Source: Gerris lacustris
Lineage: Eukaryota > Arthropoda > Insecta > Hemiptera > Gerridae
Length of the DNA stretch: 64,000 bases
Reading direction: 5' to 3'
Assembly: GCA_951217055.1 (NCBI GenBank)
Contig: OX578280.1
Coordinates: 8,039,271-8,103,270, forward strand
Shown here: piece after piece, positions 43,141-54,539 of the stretch
Layout of the letters: each line of letters begins with the position of its first letter
Numbering within the stretch: the first letter of the stretch is position 1
Program-made: the position numbers and the translations under genes
Notes under the pieces: model-generated
Told to the model about the DNA's origin: nothing
The model's database searches: none
What the model saw: the letters and a program-made list of their open reading frames with translations, nothing else

Positions 43141-43424
43141 TTTCTAGTATTCATAATTTGAATAACTTTAACTCATGTAAATACTTGTCTGTAAATTAAC
43201 TTTTAATTTACATTTATCTTATTTTTGTTTTAGGTTACCATGGAACTGATAATTTCATCATTTTTCAAAGAAGATATTTAGATGGTGAGTTATGTTTCTC
43301 GTACACTACTTAAATTAAAATTGTGCATGTGTATAGGTGCAGGTATAATAAGAAATAAATTGTCATATATTACTTTATAATAAAATAAATTAAGTTGGAA
43401 AAATCTTCATAAAAGACAAAACAA

Positions 43425-44085
43425 AAGGATATAATAATAATTTCAAGATAAAAAGAACTTTTTATATACTACGTTTTTAAATTTTCTGTTGAATCGTATG
43501 TAATGTTGATAATATAATTGTTATTGTTATATAATATATAATGTTAGTAAAAAAAAAATAGTTCCGAATTTATTTACTTCACATAAGCTGATCTTAAATC
43601 TATAAAAGGACAAATCTTTGTACAACGGATCTCCCCCACACCAAATCTAAAGCATGCCATCGATATATTTTAAATAATATTAATAATATAATCGATATTT
43701 CCTGTTTTGCTGTCATTCAATGTTTATCTATCACAAATTTGAGACCCGTCAAAATGAAGAGAGCGTAAATATTGGATATGGAAAAACAAATAAAATTTAC
43801 TAATTTTCCGCACAGCAAAATTTGCTGAAAACTAATTAAATTCTGCTGAAAGATGGCTGAAAAGTATTAAAATAATGTATTGTCATCGTGTTCTGAGCTA
43901 TGCTAAAAGTTTCAAATGTCTAGCTATTCGGGAAGTTAGTTAGGAATCGATTGCCAGATTTGTACCGGACAAACAAACAAACAAACAAACAAACAAACAA
44001 ACAAACAAACAAACTAACAAACAAACAAACAAACAAACAAGAATGCAAGCTAATAAAAACGTAGTAAAAAATAAAATAACAAATG
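43425..44085 (-). repeat. Family J, reverse copy
   Basis: Reverse of 38985-39735, including GACAAATCTTTGTACAACG, GACCCGTCAAAATGAAG and TTAAATTCTGCTGAAAGATG. The simple repeat at its end is longer than in the forward copy. Confidence 0.75.
43969..44041. repeat. (CAAA)n microsatellite
   Basis: About 18 copies with one CTAA interruption; the forward family J copy has only four (GTTT). Confidence 0.95.
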
Positions 44086-44644
44086 GGCAAACTTAATAAA
44101 TATAAAAATCATAAACAAAATAAATAAATAATACCACACTCCTCTCCAAATCAGAAAGTGCTAATTAATTTAGACCTAAAGATTAATTTTACTATGATTT
44201 CAGTTATACTCCTTCTGGTATACTAATCATGAGCATTATAAACCAAACGTAAAATGTGTATTTTATGTGCTCTCGCTTTAACGATACAGAGATTAATTTT
44301 AATATGATTTTTGTGATAATATAAGATTTCCAATATAATACTAAATTATATATCAAGTATTATCAATCCAATGGGAAATGTTTAATTTGATATGTCTTCG
44401 CCTTGATGATACACAAGTGTAATTTTAATATTATTTCTTTTAAAATAAGATTTCTCTTATAATTTTTCCTATCTATACGAATTATTATTACTACAGTGTA
44501 AAATGTTTAATTTCATGTGTTTTTGCTTGACTGATACAGAAATGTAATATTAATATTTCTCCTTATATATGATTGCTCTTATCATTTTTCCTTTATGTAT
44601 ATACTAATTTACTATGTACAGTGTACAATTTTTAATTAAGTAAC
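44086..44644. other. AT-rich interval, loosely repetitive, no gene
   Basis: Phrases such as GATACAGAxxTAATxTTAATAT and AAATGTTTAATTT recur three or four times at about 120-130 bp intervals, suggesting an old tandem array. Confidence 0.45.
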
Positions 44645-45291
44645 GAGTTGAAATTTGGCATGTATGTGTCTTGTATCTTACCCACATATTTTAAAAATAT
44701 AGCGAAATAAAAAAAAATATTTTTCAAAAAAATTAGGGTAAAAAACTTAAGGGTTAAAATTTTTTTCGACACCGTGAGGGGTATCATATGAAAGGGTACG
44801 TCGAGTTGATTACAAAAATATATAATTCTTTGGATATAACTTTGATAGGGCGAGCGTAGGCAAGTTTGAAGTGGGTGTGAAACGTGTCCCCCCCCCCCCT
44901 CTATCTCGCTTATGTGAAGTGCAAAAAATCTGAAAAAATACCTGAACATTCTTCGACCAAAAGTAAAGATACCACTTTTTGGAAATTTCGAAAAAAATAT
45001 TATTTTATTTTTTATTGACAAAATACGTTTTTTATAATTATGGTCTTTTCGATGTATTTATATGGTTGTAGTCCGGTTCAGTGGCAAAAAAATACTTTAT
45101 CAGAGTGTGTTTTGAGAATATCAGACCCTTAGAATGGTTCAAAGTAAGTTTTTAGCCGTTTAAAAAGACACTGTTTATACACTTGACAGTTAAACACTAT
45201 ATAGTGTGGCCGGCGGACCCTCGCTGTGTGCTGACTAGCACACACTTGACTACGGACCCTCGCTGTGTGCTAGCTAGCACACACTTGACCT
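44645..45291 (+). mobile_element. Family C element, copy 3, 5' truncated, duplicated right end
   Basis: Begins inside the family at TTGAAATTTGGCATGTATG. The right end (CGGACCCTCGCTGTGTGCT ... AGCACACACTTGAC) occurs twice in tandem at 45214-45252 and 45252-45291. Confidence 0.85.
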
Positions 45292-45890
45292 GTTTCAACT
45301 CAAAGGACCTCAAGAAAGGTATTTATAAGTCCATCAAAATCTCAAAATGGAATTTTCCCGCCTTCAAAATATTTTTTCTCTATTTGAAATATTAAAAATA
45401 AACATTTTTCTTTTCCCTTAAAAATGATTCGTACGATTCTAATTAAAATTTGTAATTTTCACCGAAAAAAAAGCGTTTTATATATACAGTTCCGTGGATA
45501 TCTAACGATTCAACCTTATACGTCTGAATAAAAATTACGTGTATTAGGCATTAGCTCTCTCATGTATTATAAGACTTGAATCTCTTGCTTGTCATCGGTT
45601 TTCAAAAGAAGGTTAAATCAATTTTTCGAATATCAATAATCTTTTGCGAATATCAGGAATCTCGACGAACTTGAGAAAGTCAAAACTTATAATCTAAAAC
45701 AGATTCATATCGGAAATACGTGGGTCCGTTCTCAAGAATTGCTAATTAAATTCATTTAATGATACTACAAATGCAAGATTATTTTTTGAATAAGCAGGTT
45801 ATTTCTAGTAAGTGGTGAGGTTTGTTTCCTTGTAAGTGAATTTTACTGATTGTAGGGTCTATATAGGAAAAAAATTAAAAAGCTCACTTT
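45292..45890. other. AT-rich interval, nothing recognised
   Basis: No family match or coding frame noted. Confidence 0.4.
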
Positions 45891-45926
45891 TGCAATATTT
45901 CGACCCCTCTTTGGGTCATCTTTAAG
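45891..45926 (-). ncRNA. Hammerhead-like hairpin, degenerate
   Basis: Minus strand: CTTAAAGATGACCC, AAAGAG loop, GGGTCGAAATATTGC. Same arrangement as at 18203 but the first core box is altered (CTTAAAGA in place of CTGANGA). Confidence 0.2.
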
Positions 45927-45928
45927 CT

Positions 45929-46462
45929 GAAATAGTTATTTATGCACCTAGGGAGTAAAGTAAGCCATTATTCCCTGAGCGAAAAAGTTGGTTCTTGAGG
46001 CGAAGCCGAAGGAACCATGGCCCCTATTTTATATTTTTTCTCCCTTAAGTAGGGAGAAAATTCACAGTTTTTATTCATTATTTTAATAAATACCAATAAT
46101 TATTAGCACTTTTAATAGCAGAGATATAAGAGATTCAATATTAAAAACAAATAACAATTGGAATTAAACTCAAAAGGTTATTTAGATGCAGGTTAAAAAG
46201 AAGGATAAAGAAGGTCGAAAGAGCAATATCGCCAACCTGATTTCAACAACTTCATTACATTAGCCATTCATTTCTCTACTATTTATAAAATAATTTAGTT
46301 GGCAATACTTACTTTTTCGCCCTCCTTTTCTTTTTCGCCCTACTTTTACTTTTTCTCCCTACTTTTTGAGTTCAGGGAAGTAAAGACCTGTTTCAGTCCC
46401 TCTAAACTAATAAAAAATCACAACCTTTTCTCCCTACTGGAGATAAACACATTTATTGTCAA
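45929..46462 (+). mobile_element. Family H element, deleted in the GC-rich box
   Basis: GTTATTTATGCACCTAGGG, CCTGAGCGAAAAAGTTGG, CGAAGCCGAAGGAACC, then a deletion to the tail (TTAATAGCAGAGATATAAG, TTGCC/TTTTTCGCCCT repeats, TTTTCTCCCTACTGGAG). Confidence 0.8.
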
Positions 46463-46665
46463 TAACTCCAGTAATTTTGTTCTGTTTTATAACATATGAC
46501 ATAATTAAATTTCATGTGTGTTAAAGGGGTCCATGTGAAATATAATTGAGCTTCTTTTAGATATTAAATATTTTGTAATTACTGTTAAAAAAGGTTTAAT
46601 TATTTTTTTCAAAAATCCATGGTTATTCTATGTCTGTCACTATTATATCAGCTTAATGCTTCACA

Positions 46666-47480
<815 letters not shown>

Positions 47481-47700
47481 CTCACCACTGAATTCCCCTT
47501 CTTCTAGCGCCTCCACTTTCACAGGTCTTTCTCGAATGACCTCTTCATGATGTGTCCTATGGATTCCAATAGAACTGTTACTCTGCAGCTTCATTATATT
47601 TTCTGAGTGCATGCGGCAAATCCATCTCTACTCTCTTTTGCGTACTTCGATCTCAATAATCTTTTCCTCTGTTTTTGCTAGTATACTTGATAATGTAATA
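47481..47700 (-). pseudogene. Decayed RT C-terminal relic, copy 1
   Basis: Minus strand gives EIEVRKRE, stop, RWICRMHSEN and, after frame loss, EEVIRERP and EALEEGEFSGE. This is the decayed form of the WRWIGHTLRK...GRPxxxW segment that ends many non-LTR reverse transcriptases. Best compared with the copy at 49140. Confidence 0.55.
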
Positions 47701-47704
47701 TATA

Positions 47705-48240
47705 ATCCCAACAAAAACACTAGTGTAAAAAAATAAGCCAAGTCTCGCGTAAAAAGTTGTGAGATGATAGGTTTAGCCAAGTCTCCCACTGTCCAAGTAA
47801 GTTCTACCAGGTCTAATTTATCCAGTGCAAGTACATGATGTTTGTCTTTCCCTCTCTCTATTCTCTTTCCCAAATCCTCTTCTATGCATTTAAATTTAAA
47901 AACATTTTCTGACTTGGCAAATACACACCACAAAGAGGCTAAAATTGAATGCAGTGTCGTATACAAATTTGTATCCTTGTGCTGAGACGCTCAAATGAAA
48001 AAATAATATTTATTATTTGATTTAAGTTTGTGGTGTGTATTTGCCAAGTCAGAAGTCAGAAAATGTTTTTAAATTTAAACATGTAGAGTTATTTGGGAAA
48101 GAGAATAGAGAGAGGGGCAGACAACATGTACTTGCACTGGATAAATTAGACCTAGTAGAACTTACTAGGACAGTAGGAGACTTGGCTAAACCTATGATCT
48201 CACCACTTTTTACGCTAGTGTTTTTGTTAGGATTATCTTT
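47705..48240. repeat. Inverted repeat with ~210-bp arms
   Basis: Arms 47705-47966 and 48019-48240. CCAACAAAAACACTAGTGTA at the left outer edge is mirrored by TACGCTAGTGTTTTTGTTAG. Both arms encode HVLALDKLDLVELT(W/R)TVGDLAKP reading toward the outside, but indels shift the frame elsewhere. I do not recognise this peptide. Direct copies of the RT relic flank the inverted repeat. Confidence 0.75.
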
Positions 48241-48242
48241 TC

Positions 48243-48330
48243 TGAGTGCAGCGGCAAAACCATCTCTACTTTCTTTTGCGTACTTCGATCTCAATAATCT
48301 TTTTTTTTCGCTGGTATACTTGACAATGTA
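48243..48330 (-). pseudogene. Decayed RT C-terminal relic, copy 2 (short)
   Basis: TCTGAGTGCAGCGGCAAAAC through GCGTACTTCGATCTCAATAA, a ~70-bp direct repeat of 47611-47690. Confidence 0.55.
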
Positions 48331-49139
48331 ATAAAGAATAGAGTTTAAGTTTGAAATGCAAGCCAAAATATTTTACTATGTCGATTGAGAAACGTAAGGC
48401 TTGTTCACTAAGGAATCAACTAAGGAATTTTGTTCCAAAACATTAAAGAAACTGCTCCCATATCTAACATTAAGAAACTGTTAATGTTTTGGGACGCTTT
48501 CGGAACAGTCCCGATGCAAAGGTCCCTGTATCTGGAATGTTTCTTTAATGTTCAGAAACACTTTAAAAAGAAAACATGATACAATGCTGTGGAGCATTCG
48601 CTTGGGGAGACATGTTCAGATAAAGTTGGAACAAGTTATATTCGTCTACAAGTATCTTTTGCCATGTGGAGCACTGAGGAAACTCTGTAATTAATGGAAG
48701 GATTACATTCTCAAGCTTCTTTTAGAGATATTGAAACTGTAGAGTACAATCCTCAAAAGAGATAACCTCAAATTTTCGGGAACCCGAGCCGTCCTCCAGC
48801 TTAAAAATATCCAAAATATTTTATGTGTGTGTATTTTTGGCTTCTTTCTTTTTTCCTGCTGATCAATTAAAAGGAACGTTTATGTACGTTCAGTATGAAG
48901 AATTCAACTGCTGCTTGTAAAACAATGGACTGGATGATTTCAGCTCCAGTTGGAGACGGAATTTTGTATCGGAAGGATCTCTTCGAAATTTCGAAACAAT
49001 GTCCCAAAAAATTGTATCGAAAAATTGTTAGGTAGCAGAATTCCTCAGTATGTACTAGTCTAATCCTTTTATAGACATTGTAAAATATTTTGGTTTGTAT
49101 TTTAAACCTAAACATTATAATGTTACGTTATCAAGTATA
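48331..49139. other. Interval without recognised gene
   Basis: Contains repeated AACATTAAAGAAAC/GTTTCTTTAATGTT phrases near 48441 and 48540 that could pair. No coding frame of note. Confidence 0.4.
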
Positions 49140-49380
49140 CATATACAGTAGTGATAACAGAGGAAAAAGCTATGGAAATCGAAGTACGCAATAGAATGTG
49201 GAGATGGGTTTGCCATACACTCAGAAAGGATAATGGAGCTGTAGAGAAACAGTTCTTGGATTAGAATTCACAGGACAAATGAGGAAGAGGTCATTCTAGG
49301 AGGCCCTAGAAGAAGGGAAATTCAGTGGTGAGGAAGTAGTTTTTGTGACGCCCTCACCTCCGAAAGATCTAGACTCTGAT
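49140..49380 (+). pseudogene. Decayed RT C-terminal relic, copy 3
   Basis: Plus strand: TEEKAMEIEVRNRMWRWVCH then TLRKDNGAVEKQFLD, a stop, then NSQDK and, across frame breaks, CDALTSERSRL. WRW-x-CHTLRK and the closing DALTSER are typical of the C-terminus of non-LTR reverse transcriptases. The end of the relic continues after the hAT MITE at 49652. Confidence 0.65.
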
Positions 49381-49651
49381 CAGTGGCTTATTAGCGGCCC
49401 CCGCAAGAACTTTTTAGGGGCCCCTCGCCAAAGAAAATTGATGAGCAAAAAAAAAAAGATTTGCGTTTAAAAGTAAATGGGTTCTGACTTCTGACAGTGG
49501 CATAGACGTATGATTCCATGGTATTTAGATTTTATTATGCTCTAAAGGGGGCGGCCCCCATCGACATTGGTACATTGGATTTGGGGGCCACACCAGGCAC
49601 CGGGGACCCGCCCGCAATATGGGCACGTGTGGGCCCATAGTTACGCCACTG
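49381..49651. mobile_element. 271-bp hAT MITE with exact 8-bp duplication
   Basis: Ends CAGTGGC and GCCACTG (extended similarity CAGTGGCkTAnTA). ACTCTGAT at 49373-49380 is repeated at 49652-49659. Interior is GC-rich at both ends (CGGCCCCCGC, GGGCCCATAG), with an internal second CAGTGGCATAGACGTATG near 49496. 8-bp duplication plus CAGTGGC ends identify hAT. It interrupts the RT relic. Confidence 0.92.
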
Positions 49652-49899
49652 ACTCTGATGGTAAACAAACGATAGTTGAGTGTGTTGATTCATGATTTTA
49701 CGTAACACTGCTGCTTTGCCTTGTTAATCCCGGGGAGTTCTCTAGAATGTGGAGTCTCAACTTACGACATTTCAACCAATATTAATATTATTACCCTTAT
49801 ACTACGTTTCCATAGGTTCCTAGACTACTTTTATACTTTAGTAAATATTATCATACCTCTGTTTATCACACCTACTGCGTGAGTCTCTATTCTGTTTTC

Positions 49900-50105
49900 A
49901 ATTCAATACCCGTTTCCATTTTTTTTTTCAAAACAGTTTTAATGAAAAAGCAAAACTTTTCTGTTGTGACCTTGAACCCAAAACGTTTTGAAATCACTGT
50001 TTCCATGGGTTTTTGAACACCAAAACGTTTTGAAATCACTGTTTCCATGGGTTTTTGAATACCAAATCAGTTTTTAAAAGGGGTTTCAAAACCCCTGGGC
50101 AACAT
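49900..50105 (-). repeat. Family K, copy 2, with internal 52-bp duplication
   Basis: CAAAACGTTTTGAAATCACT followed by GTTTCCATGGGTTTTTGAA occurs twice in tandem (49981 and 50021). Related in reverse to 42850-43140. Confidence 0.6.
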
Positions 50106-50265
50106 AGTAATACAATATGAAAATGAGCTACTCAAAACATCCTTAAAAGAAAATTATACCACCTTAACAAATTCATAGGTGTATGTATAATTAAGTTTCC
50201 GAGTACTACAAAATGTTAATAAATAACATAGACTTTATATAGAATATTACACTTCAAGAATTGTA

Positions 50266-50870
50266 ATAGTTATTTATGCAACTAGGGAGTAAAGTAAGCC
50301 ATTATTCCCTGAGCGAAAAAGTTGGTTCTTGAGGCGAAGCCGAAGGAACCACGGTCCCTAAATCCCGAGGCGCAGCCGAGGGAGATAATTATCGTAAGGG
50401 GAATAATGGCACTTTACTCACGAGGTACATACAATATTTTATCTCCAGTAGAAAGAAAATACACATTTTCGTCCATTGCACAGTTTTTATTTATATTTTA
50501 ATAAATAACAATAATTATTGGCACTTTTAATAGCAGATATAAGAGATTCAATATTAAATACAAATAAGAATTAGAATTAAACTCAAATAGAAGGTTATTT
50601 AGATGCAGGTTATAAACAAAGATAAACATGGTCGTAAAAGCGCAGTGTCGTCAACCTGATTTCAACAACTTCATTACATTAGCCATTCATTTTCTACTAT
50701 TTATGAAATAATTAAGTTGCAATCTTTACTTTTTTGCCCTACTTTACTTTTTCGCCATACTTTTACTTTTTTCCCCTTCTTTTTGAGTTCAGGGAAGAAA
50801 ACACTTACTTTGGTCCCTCTAAACTAATTCAAAATCATAACTTTTTCTCCCTACTGGAGATAAAATATAT
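50266..50870 (+). mobile_element. Family H element, near complete single unit
   Basis: Front with GTTATTTATGCAACTAGGG, GAGGCGAAGCCGAAGG and GAGGCGCAGCCGAGGG, then ATCTCCAGTAGAAAG, the AGCACTTTTAATAGCAG-type middle and the tail TTTTTCTCCCTACTGGAG. The two CTCCAGTAG/CTACTGGAG blocks are inverted relative to each other. Best reference copy for the family. Confidence 0.85.
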
Positions 50871-50929
50871 GTTGGATTCTTGCAAACAATGTCTTTTAGG
50901 ACTATGCACTTACTAACTATGCATGGTGT

Positions 50930-51955
50930 ATCGAACAATATCTTACAGGAGTGTGCAGTCATTAAGTATGCATTCTATAATGAACAATGTGTTACAGAAC
51001 TATGTTTTCATTAACTTGCATTGCATGATTAACAATTTGTTGTAGGAGTGTGCAGTCATTAAGTATGCATTCTATAATGAACAATGTGTTACAGGACTAT
51101 GTTGTCATTAACTTGCATTGCATAATTAACAATTTGTTGTAAGAGTGTGCAGTCATTAAGTATGCATTCTATAATGAACAATGTGTTACAGGACTATGTT
51201 GTCATTAACTTGCATTGCATGATTAACAATTTGTTGTAGGAGTGTGCAGTCATTAAGTATTCTTTCTATAATGAACAATGTGTTACAGGACTATGTTGTC
51301 ATTAACTTGCATTGCATAATTAACAATTTGTTGTAAGAGTGTGCAGTCATTAAGTATGCATTCTATAATGAACAATGTGTTACAGGACTATGTTGTCATT
51401 AACTTGCATTGCATGATTAACAATTTGTTTGTAGGAGTGTGCAGTCATTAAGTATGCATTCTATAATGAACAATGTGTTACAGGACTATGTTGTCATTAA
51501 CTTGCATTGCATGATTAACAATTTGTTTGTAAGAGTGTGCAGTCATTAAGTATGCATTCTATAATGAACAATGTGTTACAGGACTATGTTGTCATTAACT
51601 TGCATTGCATAATTAACAATTTGTTTGTAAGAGTGTGCAGTCATTAAGTATGCATTCTATAATGAACAATGTGTTACAGGACTATGTTGTCATTAACTTG
51701 CATTGCATGATTAACAATTTGTTGTAGGAGTGTGCAGTCATTAAGTATGCATTCTATAATGAACAATGTGTTACAGGACTATGTTGTCATTAACTTGCAC
51801 TGTATAATTAACAATGCGTTACAGGACTGTGCACAGTCATTAACTACGCACTGTTCGAGTATATCATACAATGTGTTACAGGACTATGCACTTATTTACT
51901 ATGCATGGTGTATCGAACAATGTGTTACAGTCATTAAATATTAACTATGCATAGT
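50930..51955 (+). repeat. 97-bp tandem array built of two ~48-bp half-units
   Basis: GTGTGCAGTCATTAAGTATG recurs every 97-98 bp from 50951, about nine times. Each unit splits into related halves: GTCATTAAGTATGCATTC...GTTACAGGACTATG and GTCATTAACTTGCATTGCAT...TTGTAGGAGTGTG. Variants GCATGATTAAC/TGTAGGAG and GCATAATTAAC/TGTAAGAG partly alternate between copies. The edges are degenerate. Confidence 0.93.
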
Positions 51956-52922
51956 AAAACGAAAATATTTTTACATTTAAATTGAGTATATCAATTAAAA
52001 CATGTCTGGTGCATCTTTTATTCCCTATACAATGTAGTTGTTAAATTAATTAGATTCATTTGAGGAAGGAAAAAAAAGAATGTATATTATCAATCATCGA
52101 CTGCAATTAATTTTCTACTTCCTTCGTACCTCTGGGGTAATTTAAAGTTTAAGAGTCGAATAAAAAAAAAATGAGAGGGATCAAGTATATATATATAAAA
52201 GTGGGTTGATATAGAGGATGGAGGATGTTTAGAACAAGTGGAGTAAGACAGAAGCCGGGATATGTTTTTTGGAAGGAAAGAGTGGTGGGAGTTTTATCGT
52301 GGAAGACTTGCCCCCATTAGTGGTATGTTAATAGCGGGGTGCCCGGTAGCTGGCAGGTAAAGCGGTTCACCCTCTTGATTTACTGTATGAACCTTCCCGT
52401 GCTTACAGTTCGTCCCACGTCCTAAGAAACTCTCGGGACTCCTCATTCTCCTCTCCTGAGGGCATAAACCCATCATTCCTTCACAACTCTTAAAGAGACA
52501 CAGGCGTAACTTGGTAGGCACCCAAAAATAAAAACCTTTTTCCATCTCCCCTCTTATTTATATAATTTTTTTTGTGACATGATATTGTTTTTTTTTAAAA
52601 AAATTATTAAATGTAACAACATAAATTAATTATAACGGACATTTATTACTTCGAAGAAAAAAAAAATCTACCTATTTAAATCCTAATCTTTGATTGATTT
52701 TTTAATTATTTTTATTCATTCATTCATTAAATGTAATTATGCTTGAAGCAATCAACTTTGGGATCTTTAAGTCATTTGTTTTGATCGAGATGTTTTGGGA
52801 ACATTTTGTACTCTTAATTGGTCATTCATAAATAACACATGAATGGATGACTAGTTAGTTGTTTGCATTTAACATTTTTATTGTGTTTTAACTGTTATCA
52901 AATAGGTGAAATGATGAGTAAT
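51956..52922. other. Interval without recognised gene
   Basis: GC-richer at 52260-52545, where an 83-codon minus-strand frame has no recognisable motif. No family match noted. Confidence 0.4.
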
Positions 52923-52924
52923 TA

Positions 52925-53354
52925 GGTTTGTTCCAACCCCCCTATTTGTACCGTCCTTTGTATCGTCCTGCGGATCGTTCGGGAATCGTTTAGAACAGGT
53001 TTTATGCGCATGCGTTAACATTGTACTGTAATAAAATCATGTCAGGTTGGAACGGATTTAGGACTATAATTCGCATTGTATTAAAAACATTTAAGAAAAC
53101 CTAACAGTTAGGGAACCTTCCTGTTGATATTTGTGACTATTGACATAACTGCGCATGTCATTCAAACCAGTACATGGTATTGTCAGAGGATTGTTGGGAC
53201 CGTACAGTGAACGGTTCGCAAACGATCCCTGCCGGGGTTGAAACAGTTTCGTGGACGGTACGAAACACTGTCACAAGTCGGCTTGGAACGGCTTTTATCC
53301 ATTGCGCACGGCATACGATCCCGAGGACGGTACAACGCTTGGTTGGAACAAACC
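52925..53354. mobile_element. Family O element, ~430 bp, TA-flanked
   Basis: GGTTTGTTCCAACC (52925) is mirrored by GGTTGGAACAAACC (to 53354), with further arm similarity (GTACCGTCCT/AGGACGGTAC, ATCGT/ACGAT). TA flanks both ends (52923-52924 and 53355-53356), as expected for Tc1/mariner-type insertion. Interior relatively GC-rich with paired GGACGGTACGAAACACTGTC-like phrases. No transposase. Confidence 0.85.
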
Positions 53355-53437
53355 TATATTCAACATTTCACGCTAATTTCTAATACACACATCTCTATCA
53401 ATGCAATTTGTTATCATCTGTGAACTAGGATGTTGTA

Positions 53438-53472
53438 CATCGTGATGTTAACTTGAAGTAAACATCACGATG
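53438..53472. repeat. 12-bp stem hairpin
   Basis: CATCGTGATGTT and AACATCACGATG pair perfectly around AACTTGAAGTA. Ends 10 bp before the hammerhead-like motif below. Confidence 0.85.
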
Positions 53473-53482
53473 AATCACACCC

Positions 53483-53518
53483 CTGAAGATGCTTCCAGTA
53501 GTAGAAGCGAAACGTCGG
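53483..53518 (+). ncRNA. Hammerhead-ribozyme-like core, candidate
   Basis: CTGAAGA, a perfect GCTTC/GAAGC stem with an 8-nt loop, then GAAAC and GTCGG. Core boxes CTGANGA and GAAA are intact, and the GAAACGTCGG tail is of the kind found in Penelope-like terminal repeats. Stems I and III are not evident. Confidence 0.35.
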
Positions 53519-54000
<482 letters not shown>

Positions 54001-54180
54001 GTATGTAAACCATTTTAACTAGAAGGTCTTTTTGGTGATCCTCATATAGTGGCTGAAATAAAGAGTGGCTGATTGAGGTCCCTAGAACACCTACAAAGAA
54101 TGGGCCATAACAGAGTGGCAACAAAAGTGTTTGAAGGGCATCGAGGCAGATAAAGGCCACCAGGCTGATGGAGTGGTACG
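54001..54180 (+). pseudogene. Partial duplicate of the RT tail, decayed
   Basis: Same order as 54237-54400: GTTGTATGTAAACCATTTTA, GAAGAGTGGCxGATTGAG, CTACAAAGAATGGGCCAT and AAAGTGTTTGAAGGGCATC, with more substitutions. It stops before the conserved tail. Confidence 0.75.
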
Positions 54181-54202
54181 CAAACCCGTGTCACCTATTA
54201 CA

Positions 54203-54203
<1 letters not shown>

Positions 54204-54233
<30 letters not shown>
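54204..54233. repeat. (TA)n microsatellite
   Basis: 30 bp of TA within the second copy of the duplication. Confidence 0.95.
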
Positions 54234-54236
<3 letters not shown>

Positions 54237-54284
54237 GTATATAAACCATTTTAACTAGAAGGTCTTTTTGGTGATCCTCACATA

Positions 54285-54515
54285 GTGGCTGAAATGAAGA
54301 GTGGCAGATTGAGATGGCTAGAACACGTACAAAGAATGGGCCATGACAGAGTGGCAACAAAAGTGTTTGAAGGGCATCTTGGCGGACAAAGGCTAAGTAC
54401 CAGGCCAAGGCTGATATGGTTTGAAGATGTGGAGCAAGATCTGCGACACCTGCAGGTTGAAGATCGGGCAGTTTGGTCTGCCAGGACGGAGGCCACGGCC
54501 CTACATGGGCTGTAA
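54285..54515 (+). pseudogene. C-terminus of an RTE/CR1-type reverse transcriptase
   Basis: About 76 codons: GRLRWLEHVQRMGHDRVATK, VFEGHLGGQR, RPRLIWFEDVEQDLRHL and a DRAVWSARTEAT tail before TAA at 54513. WLEHVQRM followed by RPRLxWxxDVExDL is the diagnostic C-terminal signature of many endonuclease-reverse transcriptase elements. AGTAAGTAAGTAAG at 54525-54538 after the stop looks like the short tandem 3' tail of RTE-type elements. Upstream RT domain absent. Confidence 0.8.
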
Positions 54516-54539
54516 GTGTCATGGAGTAAGTAAGTAAGA

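Noticed and set aside
50930..51955. CRISPR-like array
   Set aside because: Units are contiguous 97-bp repeats without distinct spacers, in an animal-type genome and with no cas genes. The same applies to 26241-27113 and 55650-56582.
52294..52545. 83-codon minus-strand frame in a GC-richer block
   Set aside because: No recognisable motif; length is not unusual for the local base composition.
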